This document shows positions 52,532-60,769 of a stretch of DNA of 64,000 nt, piece by piece. The DNA comes from Pengzhenrongella sicca (GTDB lineage Bacteria; Actinomycetota; Actinomycetes; Actinomycetales; Cellulomonadaceae), in NCBI RefSeq assembly GCF_017569225.1, contig NZ_CP071868.1, positions 4,278,001 to 4,342,000 on the forward strand, given 5' to 3'. The notes below the pieces were generated by a model, which worked only from the letters and a program-made list of their open reading frames with translations, was not told the origin of the DNA and searched no databases. Made by a program: the position numbers and the translations under genes. Position 1 is the first letter of the stretch, and each line of letters opens with the position of its first letter.

Positions 52532-53623
52532 ATGGACGGCACAATTGCCCGCGTGCCCCTGACTTCGAATCACCCCCTCAACGACGGCAGAACGGCCGGC
52601 TCGGCCGTCGTTCGCGCCTTTTCCGCCGACCGCCCCGAGCGCCTTCCGGTCTGGTTCATGCGCCAGGCGGGCCGGTCGCTGCCCGAGTACCGCGCGGCCC
52701 GCGAGGGCACCGGCATGCTCGAGGCGTGCCTGCGCCCGGAGCTCGCGAGCGAGCTCACGCTGCAGCCCGTGCGCCGCCACGGCGTCGACGCCGCGATCTT
52801 CTTCAGCGACATCGTCGTCCCGCTGCTGCTGGCGGGCGTCGACGTCGACATCGAGTCGGGGGTCGGCCCCGTCCTCGGCGCCCCGATCCGCACGGCCGAC
52901 GACGTCGCGCGCCTGGTCGACGCCGGGCCGTTGACGCCGGCGGCGCTCGCCCCGGTGACGGGCGGGGTCGAGCTGACGGTCGCCGAGCTCGGCCGGACCC
53001 CGCTCATCGGCTTCGCCGGGGCCCCGTTCACCCTCGCCGCCTACCTCGTGGAGGGTCGGCCCTCGCGCGACCACCTCGCCGCGCGCACGCTCATGCACGC
53101 CGACCCGGCGACGTGGGCCGCGCTGACCGACTGGGCCGCCGATGTCACCGGCGCCTTCCTGCGCGCGCAGGTGCTCGCGGGCGCGAGCGCCGTGCAGCTG
53201 TTCGACTCATGGGCCGGCGCGCTCTCGGCCGCCGACTACGTCGCGCACGCGGCGCCCGCGAGCGCGCGTGCCCTCGCCCAGGTCGCCGACCTCGGGGTCA
53301 AGGTCGTGCACTTCGGCACCGGGACCGAGCACCTGCTGACGGCGATGCGCGAGGTGGGCGCCGACGTCGTCGGCATCGACTACCGCACGCCGCTCGACCA
53401 CGCCAACCGGCTGCTCGGCGGCGCGGTCCCGCTGCAAGGCAACCTCGATCCCGCGCTGCTCGCCGCGCCGTGGGACGTGCTCGAAGCGCACGTGCGCGAC
53501 GTCGTCGGGCGCGGGTCCTGGGCCCCCGCGCACGTCGTCAACCTCGGCCACGGCGTGCCGCCGGGCACTGACCCCGGCGTCCTGACCCGGGTCGTCGAGC
53601 TCGTGCACCGGCTCGGCCACTGA
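52532..53623 (+). CDS. hemE: Uroporphyrinogen decarboxylase
   Basis: A 363-residue enzyme converting uroporphyrinogen III to coproporphyrinogen III. PVWFMRQAGRSLPEYR and IGFAGAPFTLAAYLVEG are the family signatures; the catalytic Asp is in AAIFFSDIVVP. GTG 52553 is a possible alternative start, close behind a CACAAT box, and would shorten it by seven residues. It starts the hemE-hemG pair, 1 nt separating it from the oxidase gene. Confidence 0.96.
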   Translation: MDGTIARVPLTSNHPLNDGRTAGSAVVRAFSADRPERLPVWFMRQAGRSLPEYRAAREGTGMLEACLRPELASELTLQPVRRHGVDAAIFFSDIVVPLLLAGVDVDIESGVGPVLGAPIRTADDVARLVDAGPLTPAALAPVTGGVELTVAELGRTPLIGFAGAPFTLAAYLVEGRPSRDHLAARTLMHADPATWAALTDWAADVTGAFLRAQVLAGASAVQLFDSWAGALSAADYVAHAAPASARALAQVADLGVKVVHFGTGTEHLLTAMREVGADVVGIDYRTPLDHANRLLGGAVPLQGNLDPALLAAPWDVLEAHVRDVVGRGSWAPAHVVNLGHGVPPGTDPGVLTRVVELVHRLGH

Positions 53624-53624
53624 G

Positions 53625-55076
53625 GTGGACGACGCACCGGACGTCCTCGTGATCGGCGGCGGCATCGCGGGCCTCGTGGCCGCGCGCGAGCTGGCCGTGG
53701 CCGGGCTGCGCCCGATCGTGCTCGAGGCGTGGCAGCGCCCGGGCGGCGCCGTGGGGCGGCACACGGTCGCGGGCCTGCAGCTCGATGCGGGCGCGGAGTC
53801 GTTCGCGACGCGCGGCGGGACGGTCGCCGCCCTCGTCGGCGAGCTCGGCCTGGGCGCCGCGATCGCCGCGCCGGCGCGCCGGGGCGCGTGGGTGCAGCTC
53901 CCCGGCCGGGCCGGCACGCTGCCGCGCACCGGCCTGCTCGGCATCCCGGCGCACCCGTGGGCGTCCGACGTCCGGCGCACGATCGGCGTCGCCGGCGCGC
54001 TGCGCGCGAGCGTGGACCGGTGGCTGCCCGCCGCGGTCGGCGCCACGGGTCGCGACGGCTCGCCCGCGAGCCTCGCCCACCTTGTCGCCACCCGGATGGG
54101 CCGCCGGGTGCTCGACCGCCTCGTCACCCCGGTCGTCGCCGGCATCCACGCGGCCGACCCGGGCGACCTCGACGTCGAGTCGGTGGCCCCCGGGCTGCGG
54201 GCCGCGCTGGCCGCCCGCGGCTCGCTCGGCGCGGCCGTCGGCTCGCTGCGTGCGCTCGCCCCGGCCGGCGCGGCCGTCGCCGGCCTGACCGGCGGCATGT
54301 TCACGCTCGTCGACGCCCTGGTGGCCGACGTCCGCGCGCGCGGCGGACGCGTCGAGGCGCACGCGCGCGTCGTCGCGATCGACCGGGCGCCGACCGCCGA
54401 CGCCGCGGCCTGGGTCGTGCGGATCGCGGCCAGCCCGGCGGGTCCCGGCCGCGACGCCCGCCCGGAGCGCGTCCTGACGGCGGCCGGCGTCGTGCTCGCG
54501 CTGCCCGGCCCGGCGGCCGCCGAGCTGCTCGCGCCGCACCTGCCGGCGCTCGAGCGCGCGCGACCCGACCCTGGCGCCGACGTCGTGCTCGCGACCCTCG
54601 TGCTCGACGCGCCCGCGCTCGACCGCGCGCCCCGCGGCACCGGCGTGCTGGTCGCGCCCGGGGTCGCCGGCGTGCGGGCCCGGGCGCTCACCCACGCGAG
54701 CGCCAAGTGGGCCTGGCTCGCCGCCGCCGCGGGTCCGGGCCGGCACGTGCTGCGCCTGTCCTACGGCGCCGCGGCCGCACCGCTCACACCCGACGAGCTC
54801 ACGGCGCTCGCGCTGCGCGACGCCGCGACGCTGCTCGGCGTGCCGCTCGACGCCGCCCAGGTGATCGCGTCGGCTCGCGTGCGCTGGTCGCAGTCGCTGC
54901 CGCAGCCGAGCGCCGCGCACCGCGCGACGGTGGAGGCGACCCGCGTGGGCGCGGGCGGGCTGGCGGGCCTCGAGGTCTGCGGGGCCTGGCTCGCGGGCAA
55001 CGGGCTCGCGGCCGTGGTCGCGGACGCGCGGGCGGCCGGCCGGCGCCTCGCGGAAAGCTCGCACAATGCCCACTAG
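53625..55076 (+). CDS. hemG: Coproporphyrinogen/protoporphyrinogen oxidase (HemY/HemG type)
   Basis: A 483-residue FAD enzyme: dinucleotide loop VLVIGGGIAGLVAARELAVAG at the start, an AGAESFATRGG motif, and the C-terminal FAD-contact segment VCGAWLAGNGLAAVVADARAAG. In actinobacteria this type oxidises coproporphyrinogen III to coproporphyrin III. GTG follows the hemE stop by 1 nt. The next steps (ferrochelatase and decarboxylase HemQ) are not in the window. Confidence 0.94.
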   Translation: MDDAPDVLVIGGGIAGLVAARELAVAGLRPIVLEAWQRPGGAVGRHTVAGLQLDAGAESFATRGGTVAALVGELGLGAAIAAPARRGAWVQLPGRAGTLPRTGLLGIPAHPWASDVRRTIGVAGALRASVDRWLPAAVGATGRDGSPASLAHLVATRMGRRVLDRLVTPVVAGIHAADPGDLDVESVAPGLRAALAARGSLGAAVGSLRALAPAGAAVAGLTGGMFTLVDALVADVRARGGRVEAHARVVAIDRAPTADAAAWVVRIAASPAGPGRDARPERVLTAAGVVLALPGPAAAELLAPHLPALERARPDPGADVVLATLVLDAPALDRAPRGTGVLVAPGVAGVRARALTHASAKWAWLAAAAGPGRHVLRLSYGAAAAPLTPDELTALALRDAATLLGVPLDAAQVIASARVRWSQSLPQPSAAHRATVEATRVGAGGLAGLEVCGAWLAGNGLAAVVADARAAGRRLAESSHNAH

Positions 55077-55243
55077 CCGTTCCTGACAATGCGTCACGAA
55101 CATTCATGGCGTACGCCCAGAAAATCCGCTCCCGGCGCACCGGCACACGCGAGGTGACATTCCGTCAGGTCGAGGGTTGTGGTGCAGATCACCCTGCGGC
55201 CACACCTTTCGACATCCCCGCGCCGGGCGCGCAGACTGACCCC

Positions 55244-56248
55244 ATGCCGCCCCCCGCCCCGCTCGCCATCCGGGTGGGGACACGGGCGAGCGCGCTCGCG
55301 CTGACGCAGACCGGGCACGTCGCCGCGGTGCTCGAGGCGGCGCCCGGGCTGTCCGCCGAGCTCGTGCGCATCACGACCGACGGCGACCGCCTCACCGGGT
55401 CGCTCGTCGCGCTCGGCGGCACCGGCGTGTTCGTCACGGCGCTGCGCGACGCGCTGCTGGATGGCCGCTGCGACGTCGCGGTGCACTCGCTCAAGGACCT
55501 TCCGACCGGTGCCGCCGCCGGGCTCGTGATCGCCGCGATTCCCGAGCGGGCCGACCCACGCGACGCGCTGTGCGCGCGGGACGGACTGACCCTCGCCGAG
55601 CTCCCGGCGGGCGCCCGGGTCGGCACCGGCTCGCCACGCCGCGCCGCCCAGCTGCTCGCGGCCCGGCCGGACCTGGCCGTCGTCGACATCCGCGGCAACG
55701 TCGACACCCGCCTGCGCCGCGTCGCGCCGGGCGACCTCGACGCCGTCGTGCTCGCCGCCGCCGGCCTGGCCCGGCTCGGCCGGCTCGCCGCCGCGACCGA
55801 GCTGCTCGACCCCGCCGTCATGTCCCCCGCCCCCGGCCAGGGCGCGCTGGCCGTCGAGGCCCGGGCCGCGGACGCGACCGGCGCCGGGGACACAGGCCCG
55901 CGCTCGGCGCTTGCGCGGGCGCTCGCCGCGCTCGACCACGCGCCCTCGCGCCTGGCGGTCACCGCGGAGCGCGCGCTGCTGGCGCGGCTCGAGGCCGGCT
56001 GCGCCGCGCCGGTCGGGGTGCACGCGCGCGCCACGGCCGCGGGGCTCGTGCTCGAGGCCGTGGTCTGCCGGCCCGACGGCGGCGCCCAGCTGCGCCGCAG
56101 CCGCACCGCCGCGCTGCCGCCCGAGGTGCCGACGGACGGGTCCGTGGTCGCGGCCCGCCTCGCGGCCGCGCACGCGCTCGGGGTCGAGCTCGCCGACGTG
56201 CTGCTGGCGAGCGGCGCGGCCGCCCTGGCCGGGCTCGGAACCCGATGA
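55244..56248 (+). CDS. hemC: Porphobilinogen deaminase (hydroxymethylbilane synthase)
   Basis: A 334-residue enzyme. [45 protein letters not shown] and the dipyrromethane-cofactor Cys in [14 protein letters not shown] are present. It condenses four porphobilinogen units to hydroxymethylbilane. The ATG is 6 nt after CAGACT, in line with a leaderless promoter; a 167-bp gap separates it from hemG. Its stop overlaps hemD (ATGA). Confidence 0.96.
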   Translation: MPPPAPLAIRVGTRASALALTQTGHVAAVLEAAPGLSAELVRITTDGDRLTGSLVALGGTGVFVTALRDALLDGRCDVAVHSLKDLPTGAAAGLVIAAIPERADPRDALCARDGLTLAELPAGARVGTGSPRRAAQLLAARPDLAVVDIRGNVDTRLRRVAPGDLDAVVLAAAGLARLGRLAAATELLDPAVMSPAPGQGALAVEARAADATGAGDTGPRSALARALAALDHAPSRLAVTAERALLARLEAGCAAPVGVHARATAAGLVLEAVVCRPDGGAQLRRSRTAALPPEVPTDGSVVAARLAAAHALGVELADVLLASGAAALAGLGTR

Positions 56249-57129
56249 CCGGGCCGGCCACGCCCCGGCCGCTCGAGGGGCTCGGCGTCTTCGTCCCGCG
56301 GACCCCGGCCCGCGGCGCCGCCCTGCTCGCGGCACTGCGCGCCGCCGGGGCCGACCCCGTCGCGGCGCCGCTGATCACCATCGGAGCGCCGGCGGACCCC
56401 GAACCGATGGACGCGGCGATCGCCCTGCTCGCGGGTGGCGGCTACGGCTGGGTCGCGGTCACGAGCACCTTCGCGGTCGACGGGCTCCAGGACGCCGCCT
56501 ACCGCCGGGGGCTCACGCTCGGGCGCCTGGTCGAGGACGGCCGGGCCGCGCGGCCCGGAAGCACCCTCGTGGCCGCGGTCGGCGACGCGACAGCGGCGGC
56601 GCTCGCCCGCGCCGGCGTGTCGGCGGACTTCATCCCCGCGACCGAGCAGTCCGCGCGCGGCATGCTCGCCGACTGGCCGTCCGCCGCCCCGGCCGCGCCG
56701 ACGGACGGCGCCGTGCTGCTCCCGCAGAGCGACCTCGCCGAGCCCGACCTCGCCGCCGGGCTCGCCGCGCGCGGCTGGCGTCCGCAGGCCGTCGTGGCGT
56801 ACACGAACAGCGCCGCGCCGGCCCTGCCGGCTGCGCTCGTCGCCGACCTGGCGTCGGGCCGGCTGCCCGCGATCGTGCTCACCTCCGGCAGCGCCGCGCG
56901 CCGGCTCGCCGAGCAGGTCGCCGTTCCCGCGTCGACCCTCGTGTGCTGCATCGGGCCCCGCACCGCGCAGGTCGCGGCGGGCCTGGGGCTGGCCGTCTCC
57001 GCGGTCGCGAGCCACCCGAACCCGGACGCGGTCGTCGCAGCCCTCAGCGCCGCCGTCGGCCGCCGCGGACCCGACCCCGGCGCCGGCCCCGAACCCACCC
57101 CCACCGCACCGCCCACCACCCCGAGGTGA
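56245..57129 (+). CDS. hemD: Uroporphyrinogen-III synthase
   Basis: A 294-residue HemD. The family is poorly conserved; [31 protein letters not shown] at the start, [13 protein letters not shown], and [16 protein letters not shown] with [16 protein letters not shown] identify it. It cyclises hydroxymethylbilane with inversion of ring D. The Pro-rich tail (about residues 275-294) is dispensable-looking. It starts inside the hemC stop, so the two are translationally coupled. Confidence 0.92.
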   Translation: MTGPATPRPLEGLGVFVPRTPARGAALLAALRAAGADPVAAPLITIGAPADPEPMDAAIALLAGGGYGWVAVTSTFAVDGLQDAAYRRGLTLGRLVEDGRAARPGSTLVAAVGDATAAALARAGVSADFIPATEQSARGMLADWPSAAPAAPTDGAVLLPQSDLAEPDLAAGLAARGWRPQAVVAYTNSAAPALPAALVADLASGRLPAIVLTSGSAARRLAEQVAVPASTLVCCIGPRTAQVAAGLGLAVSAVASHPNPDAVVAALSAAVGRRGPDPGAGPEPTPTAPPTTPR

Positions 57130-57134
57130 CCTGC

Positions 57135-58163
57135 ATGAACCCGCAAGACCCCGCTGTGCACCGCCCTGACCAGCGCGACCGCCCGCGCCGGCTGCGCTCG
57201 AGCGCCGCCGTGCGAGCCCTGGCGACCGAGACGCGCGTGCACCCCGGCGACCTCGTGCTGCCGCTGTTCGTCAAGGAAGGGCTGACCGAGCCCCGCCCGA
57301 TCGCGTCGATGCCGGGCGTCGTCCAGCACTCGCGCGCGAGCCTGCGCGCCGCGGTCGAGGCGGCCGCCGACGCCGGGCTCGCCGGCGTGATGCTGTTCGG
57401 AGTCCCGCTGGTGCGCGACGCCGTCGGCTCGGGCGCGACCGACCCGGCCGGGATCCTCAACCTCGCGATCGCCGACGCCGTCGACGCCGCGCGCGGCCGG
57501 CTCGTCGTGATGGCCGACCTGTGCCTCGACGAGTTCACCGACCACGGCCACTGCGGCGTGCTGCGCACCGCACCCGACGGCACCGTCGTCGTCGACAACG
57601 ACGCGACGCTCGAGCGCTACACCGCGCTGGCCCTCGTGCAGGCGCGCGCGGGCGCCCACCTCGTCGGGCTCAGCGGGATGATGGACCACCAGACCGCCGC
57701 GGTCCGGGACGCGCTCGACGCGGCCGGGTTCGCCGACGTGCTCGTGCTCGCATACGCGGCCAAGTACGCCTCGGCGTTCTACGGCCCGTTCCGCGAGGCG
57801 GTCGAGTCCACGCTCGAGGGCGACCGTCGGGCCTACCAGATGGACCCCGCCAACCGGCGCGAGGCCGCCCGGGAGGTCGCCGCCGACGTCGCCGAGGGGG
57901 CCGACGTCGTCATGGTCAAGCCCGCGCTCGCCTACCTCGACGTGCTCGCCGACGTCGCGGCGACGAGCCCCGTCCCGGTCGCCGCGTACCAGGTCTCGGG
58001 GGAGTACGCGATGATCGAGGCGGCCGCCGCGAACGGCTGGATCGACCGGCGCCGCGCCATCGAGGAGTCCGTGCTGAGCATCCGCCGCGCGGGCGCCGAC
58101 CTCATCCTCACGTACTGGGCCACCGAGCTTGCCGGCTGGCTGACCGAAGGGACCACCCCGTGA
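57135..58163 (+). CDS. hemB: Delta-aminolevulinic acid dehydratase (porphobilinogen synthase)
   Basis: A 342-residue enzyme. The active-site lysines lie in [14 protein letters not shown] and [31 protein letters not shown] holds the metal-site residues, Asp-Glu-x4-His-Gly-His-Cys, of the Mg/Zn variant. It joins two aminolevulinates into porphobilinogen. It follows hemD by 5 nt and overlaps hemL. Confidence 0.97.
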   Translation: MNPQDPAVHRPDQRDRPRRLRSSAAVRALATETRVHPGDLVLPLFVKEGLTEPRPIASMPGVVQHSRASLRAAVEAAADAGLAGVMLFGVPLVRDAVGSGATDPAGILNLAIADAVDAARGRLVVMADLCLDEFTDHGHCGVLRTAPDGTVVVDNDATLERYTALALVQARAGAHLVGLSGMMDHQTAAVRDALDAAGFADVLVLAYAAKYASAFYGPFREAVESTLEGDRRAYQMDPANRREAAREVAADVAEGADVVMVKPALAYLDVLADVAATSPVPVAAYQVSGEYAMIEAAAANGWIDRRRAIEESVLSIRRAGADLILTYWATELAGWLTEGTTP

Positions 58164-59539
58164 CCGACCCGACCACTCCGTCCGCGACCGCGACCGCCAC
58201 CGCGACCGCCCCGGCCGCCGCGCCCCGCTCCGCCGAGCTGTTCGCGCGGGCCCGGGCGGCGCTGCCCGGCGGGGTGAACTCGCCCGTGCGCGCCTACGGG
58301 TCGGTCGGGGGGACCCCGCGCTTCCTCGTGTCCGCGCACGGCCCGTACGTCGTCGACGCCGACGGCCGCGAGTACGTCGACCTCGTGTGCTCGTGGGGCC
58401 CGGCGATCCTCGGGCACGCCCACCCCGCCGTCGTCGACGCCGTGCAGCGCGCCGCCGCGCGCGGGCTCTCGTTCGGGGCGCCGACACCGTCCGAGACCGA
58501 GCTCGCCGAGGAGATCCTGCGCCGGGTGCCCGCCGCCGAGCGGGTCCGGCTCGTCTCGACCGGCACCGAGGCGACGATGACCGCGGTCCGGCTCGCGCGC
58601 GGGATCACCGGCCGCGACCTCATCGTGAAGTTCGCCGGCTGCTACCACGGCCACGTGGACGGGCTGCTCGCGCAGGCCGGCTCCGGGGTCGCGACTCTCG
58701 CCCTGCCCGGCTCGGCCGGCGTCACCGCCGCGACCGCCGCGGAGACGATCGTGCTCCCCTACAACGACCTCGCCGCCGTCGAGGCGGCGTTCGCCGAGCG
58801 CGGCGACCGGATCGCGGCGGTCATCACCGAGGCGTCCCCGGCCAACATGGGCGTCGTCCCGCCGCTGCCGGGGTTCAACGCCGCCCTGGCCCGGATCGCC
58901 CACGCGCACGGCGCGCTGCTCATCCAGGACGAGGTGCTCACCGGGTTCCGGGTGAGCCCGGCCGGCTGGTGGGGCCTGGAGGGCCGGGCGGAGGGCTGGG
59001 CGCCGGACCTGTTCGCGTTCGGCAAGGTGATCGGCGGCGGGCTGCCGGTCGCCGCGATCGCCGGCCCGGCCGCGCTCATGGACCAGCTCGCGCCGCTCGG
59101 GCCGGTCTACCAGGCCGGCACGCTCTCGGGGAACCCCGTCGCGACGGCCGCTGGCCTCGCGACCCTGCGCGCCGCCGACGCCGGCGTCTACGCGCGGATG
59201 GACGACGTCGCGGCCCAGCTCGGCGACGCCGTCTCGGCCGCGCTCTCGGCCGCGGGGGTCGCCCACGGCATCCAGCGCGCCGGCAGCCTGTTCAGCGTCA
59301 TGTTCGGCGCCGACGCCGCCGCCGGGGTCCGCGACTACGCGGGCGCGCAGGCGCAGGAGACGTACCGGTACGCGCCGTTCTTCCACGCGATGCTCGCGGG
59401 CGGCGTCAACCTGCCGCCGTCCGTCTTCGAGGCCTGGTTCGTCAGCGCCGCGCACGACGACGCGGCGCTCGACCGCATCGTCGCGGCGCTCCCGGCCGCG
59501 GCCCGCGCGGCCGCCGCCGCGACCGCGCCGCGTGCGTAG
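58160..59539 (+). CDS. hemL: Glutamate-1-semialdehyde 2,1-aminomutase
   Basis: A 459-residue PLP enzyme. PLP Lys is in [50 protein letters not shown] and [15 protein letters not shown] are the usual blocks. It converts the HemA product to aminolevulinate. GTG overlaps the hemB stop. The first ~20 residues ([15 protein letters not shown]) are low-complexity. The CPBP gene starts 9 nt later and its -10 box overlaps the hemL stop. Confidence 0.96.
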   Translation: MTDPTTPSATATATATAPAAAPRSAELFARARAALPGGVNSPVRAYGSVGGTPRFLVSAHGPYVVDADGREYVDLVCSWGPAILGHAHPAVVDAVQRAAARGLSFGAPTPSETELAEEILRRVPAAERVRLVSTGTEATMTAVRLARGITGRDLIVKFAGCYHGHVDGLLAQAGSGVATLALPGSAGVTAATAAETIVLPYNDLAAVEAAFAERGDRIAAVITEASPANMGVVPPLPGFNAALARIAHAHGALLIQDEVLTGFRVSPAGWWGLEGRAEGWAPDLFAFGKVIGGGLPVAAIAGPAALMDQLAPLGPVYQAGTLSGNPVATAAGLATLRAADAGVYARMDDVAAQLGDAVSAALSAAGVAHGIQRAGSLFSVMFGADAAAGVRDYAGAQAQETYRYAPFFHAMLAGGVNLPPSVFEAWFVSAAHDDAALDRIVAALPAAARAAAAATAPRA

Positions 59540-59548
59540 GTTGGGCGC

Positions 59549-60370
59549 ATGTCCGCCGACTCCGACGTCCCCGCCGCTGCCACCCCCGCCGCGGCGCCGC
59601 CCCCGGGCCGGGGAGCCCTGCGCCGTCGCCTGACCGCCGAGGTGTGGATCGTGCTCGGGCTCTCGCTCGGGCAGTCGGGCGTGTACGCGATCGTCAACAT
59701 CGTCGCGCGGCTGACGGCGGGGACCCCGCTCAAGGACCAGGCGACCACGCTCAACCCGAGCCTGTCCCCGCGGCCCTACCTCGACCTGACCTACCAGGTG
59801 CTGGGGATCGCGTTCGCGCTCGTGCCGGTCGCGCTCGCGCTCTACCTGCTGTCCGCCAACGGGCGCAGCGCGGTGCGGCGGCTCGGGCTGACCACGGCGC
59901 GGCCCCTGCGCGACCTGGGCGTCGGGGTCGGGCTCGCCGCGGCGATCGGCCTGCCCGGCCTCGCGCTCTACGCCGCCGGCCGCGCGCTCGGGATCACCGT
60001 CCAGGTGCAGGCCTCGGCGCTCAACGACGCCTGGTGGACCATCCCGATCCTCATCCTCGCCGCGTTGCAGAACGCGCTGCTCGAGGAGGTGATCGCGGTC
60101 GGCTACCTGATGGAGCGGCTGCGCGAGCTGCGCTGGTCGACGCCCGCGACCCTGGCCGCGAGCGCCCTGCTGCGCGGCTCGTACCACCTCTACCAGGGCT
60201 ACGGGGCGTTCGTAGGCAACGTCGTAATGGGCGTCGTGTTCGCCGAGTACTTCCGGCGCACGCGCCGCGTCCTGCCGCTCGTCATCGCGCACACGCTGCT
60301 CGACATCGTCGCGTTCGTTGGCTATGCCCTGATCCCCGCGCACTGGCGCGCCGCGCTCGGCCTCAACTGA
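59549..60370 (+). CDS. CPBP-family intramembrane metalloprotease
   Basis: A 273-residue membrane protein with about seven helices. The CAAX/Abi protease motifs are present: ALLEEVIAVGYLMERLRE (Glu-Glu-x3-Arg-like region), LLRGSYHLYQGYGAFVGN with His, and LVIAHTLLDIVAF with His. Actinobacterial members have unknown substrates. TAGGTT (59537-59542), whose TAG is the hemL stop, lies 6 nt before the ATG, so it may have its own leaderless promoter. Confidence 0.9.
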   Translation: MSADSDVPAAATPAAAPPPGRGALRRRLTAEVWIVLGLSLGQSGVYAIVNIVARLTAGTPLKDQATTLNPSLSPRPYLDLTYQVLGIAFALVPVALALYLLSANGRSAVRRLGLTTARPLRDLGVGVGLAAAIGLPGLALYAAGRALGITVQVQASALNDAWWTIPILILAALQNALLEEVIAVGYLMERLRELRWSTPATLAASALLRGSYHLYQGYGAFVGNVVMGVVFAEYFRRTRRVLPLVIAHTLLDIVAFVGYALIPAHWRAALGLN

Positions 60371-60421
60371 GCCGGGCGCCGGGCGCCAGCCCATCGCCGA
60401 GCATCGGCGCCGCGCTGGGCG

Positions 60422-60652
60422 TCAGCCCCGACCGAACCGCGTGCCGCCGTACTTGTGGTGGACCGCCTGCCTGCTGACGCCGAGCATGATCGCGATCGCC
60501 GCCCACGAGACGCCGCCCACGCGCGCGCGGCGCACCGCTAGCTCCTCGCGCCGGTCCACCTCGCGACGCAGCTCGGCGAGCGCCGCGAGCGCGCCCAGCG
60601 GATCGTCGTCGTCCGCCCGTTGTGCCAGTGCGCTCAACGTGATCTCCTCCAT
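60422..60652 (-). CDS. Small helix-turn-helix protein
   Basis: A 76-residue protein. An N-terminal helix (LSALAQRADDDDPLGALAALAELRREVDRREELAVRRARV is largely helical and charged) is followed by a helix-turn-helix, VSWAAIAIMLGVSRQAVHHKYG, close to the C-terminus. It resembles small actinobacterial HTH proteins of the Rv-type that bind their own promoters. Two palindromes lie between it and the divergent large membrane gene; it is the obvious candidate to bind them. Confidence 0.85.
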   Translation of the reverse strand: MEEITLSALAQRADDDDPLGALAALAELRREVDRREELAVRRARVGGVSWAAIAIMLGVSRQAVHHKYGGTRFGRG

Positions 60653-60691
60653 CCGTCCGTGCCCCGCTCTGCGCCCGTCGGGCCCTCGGAT

Positions 60692-60736
60692 GTCAATCTA
60701 GATTGACGATCGGTAGGGTGTCAATCCATGTTGACA
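60692..60736. promoter_or_regulatory. Double operator between HTH protein and membrane protein genes
   Basis: GTCAATCTAGATTGAC (60692-60707) is a perfect 16-bp palindrome and TGTCAATCCATGTTGACA (60719-60736) has perfect 6-bp arms; both share the half-site TGTCAA. Their centres are 28 bp apart. A TAGACT -10 box (60758-60763) for the membrane gene lies 6 nt before its ATG, downstream of both. Confidence 0.75.
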
Positions 60737-60769
60737 CTCGGAACCCCGTCCCCGACCTAGACTCCCCCC

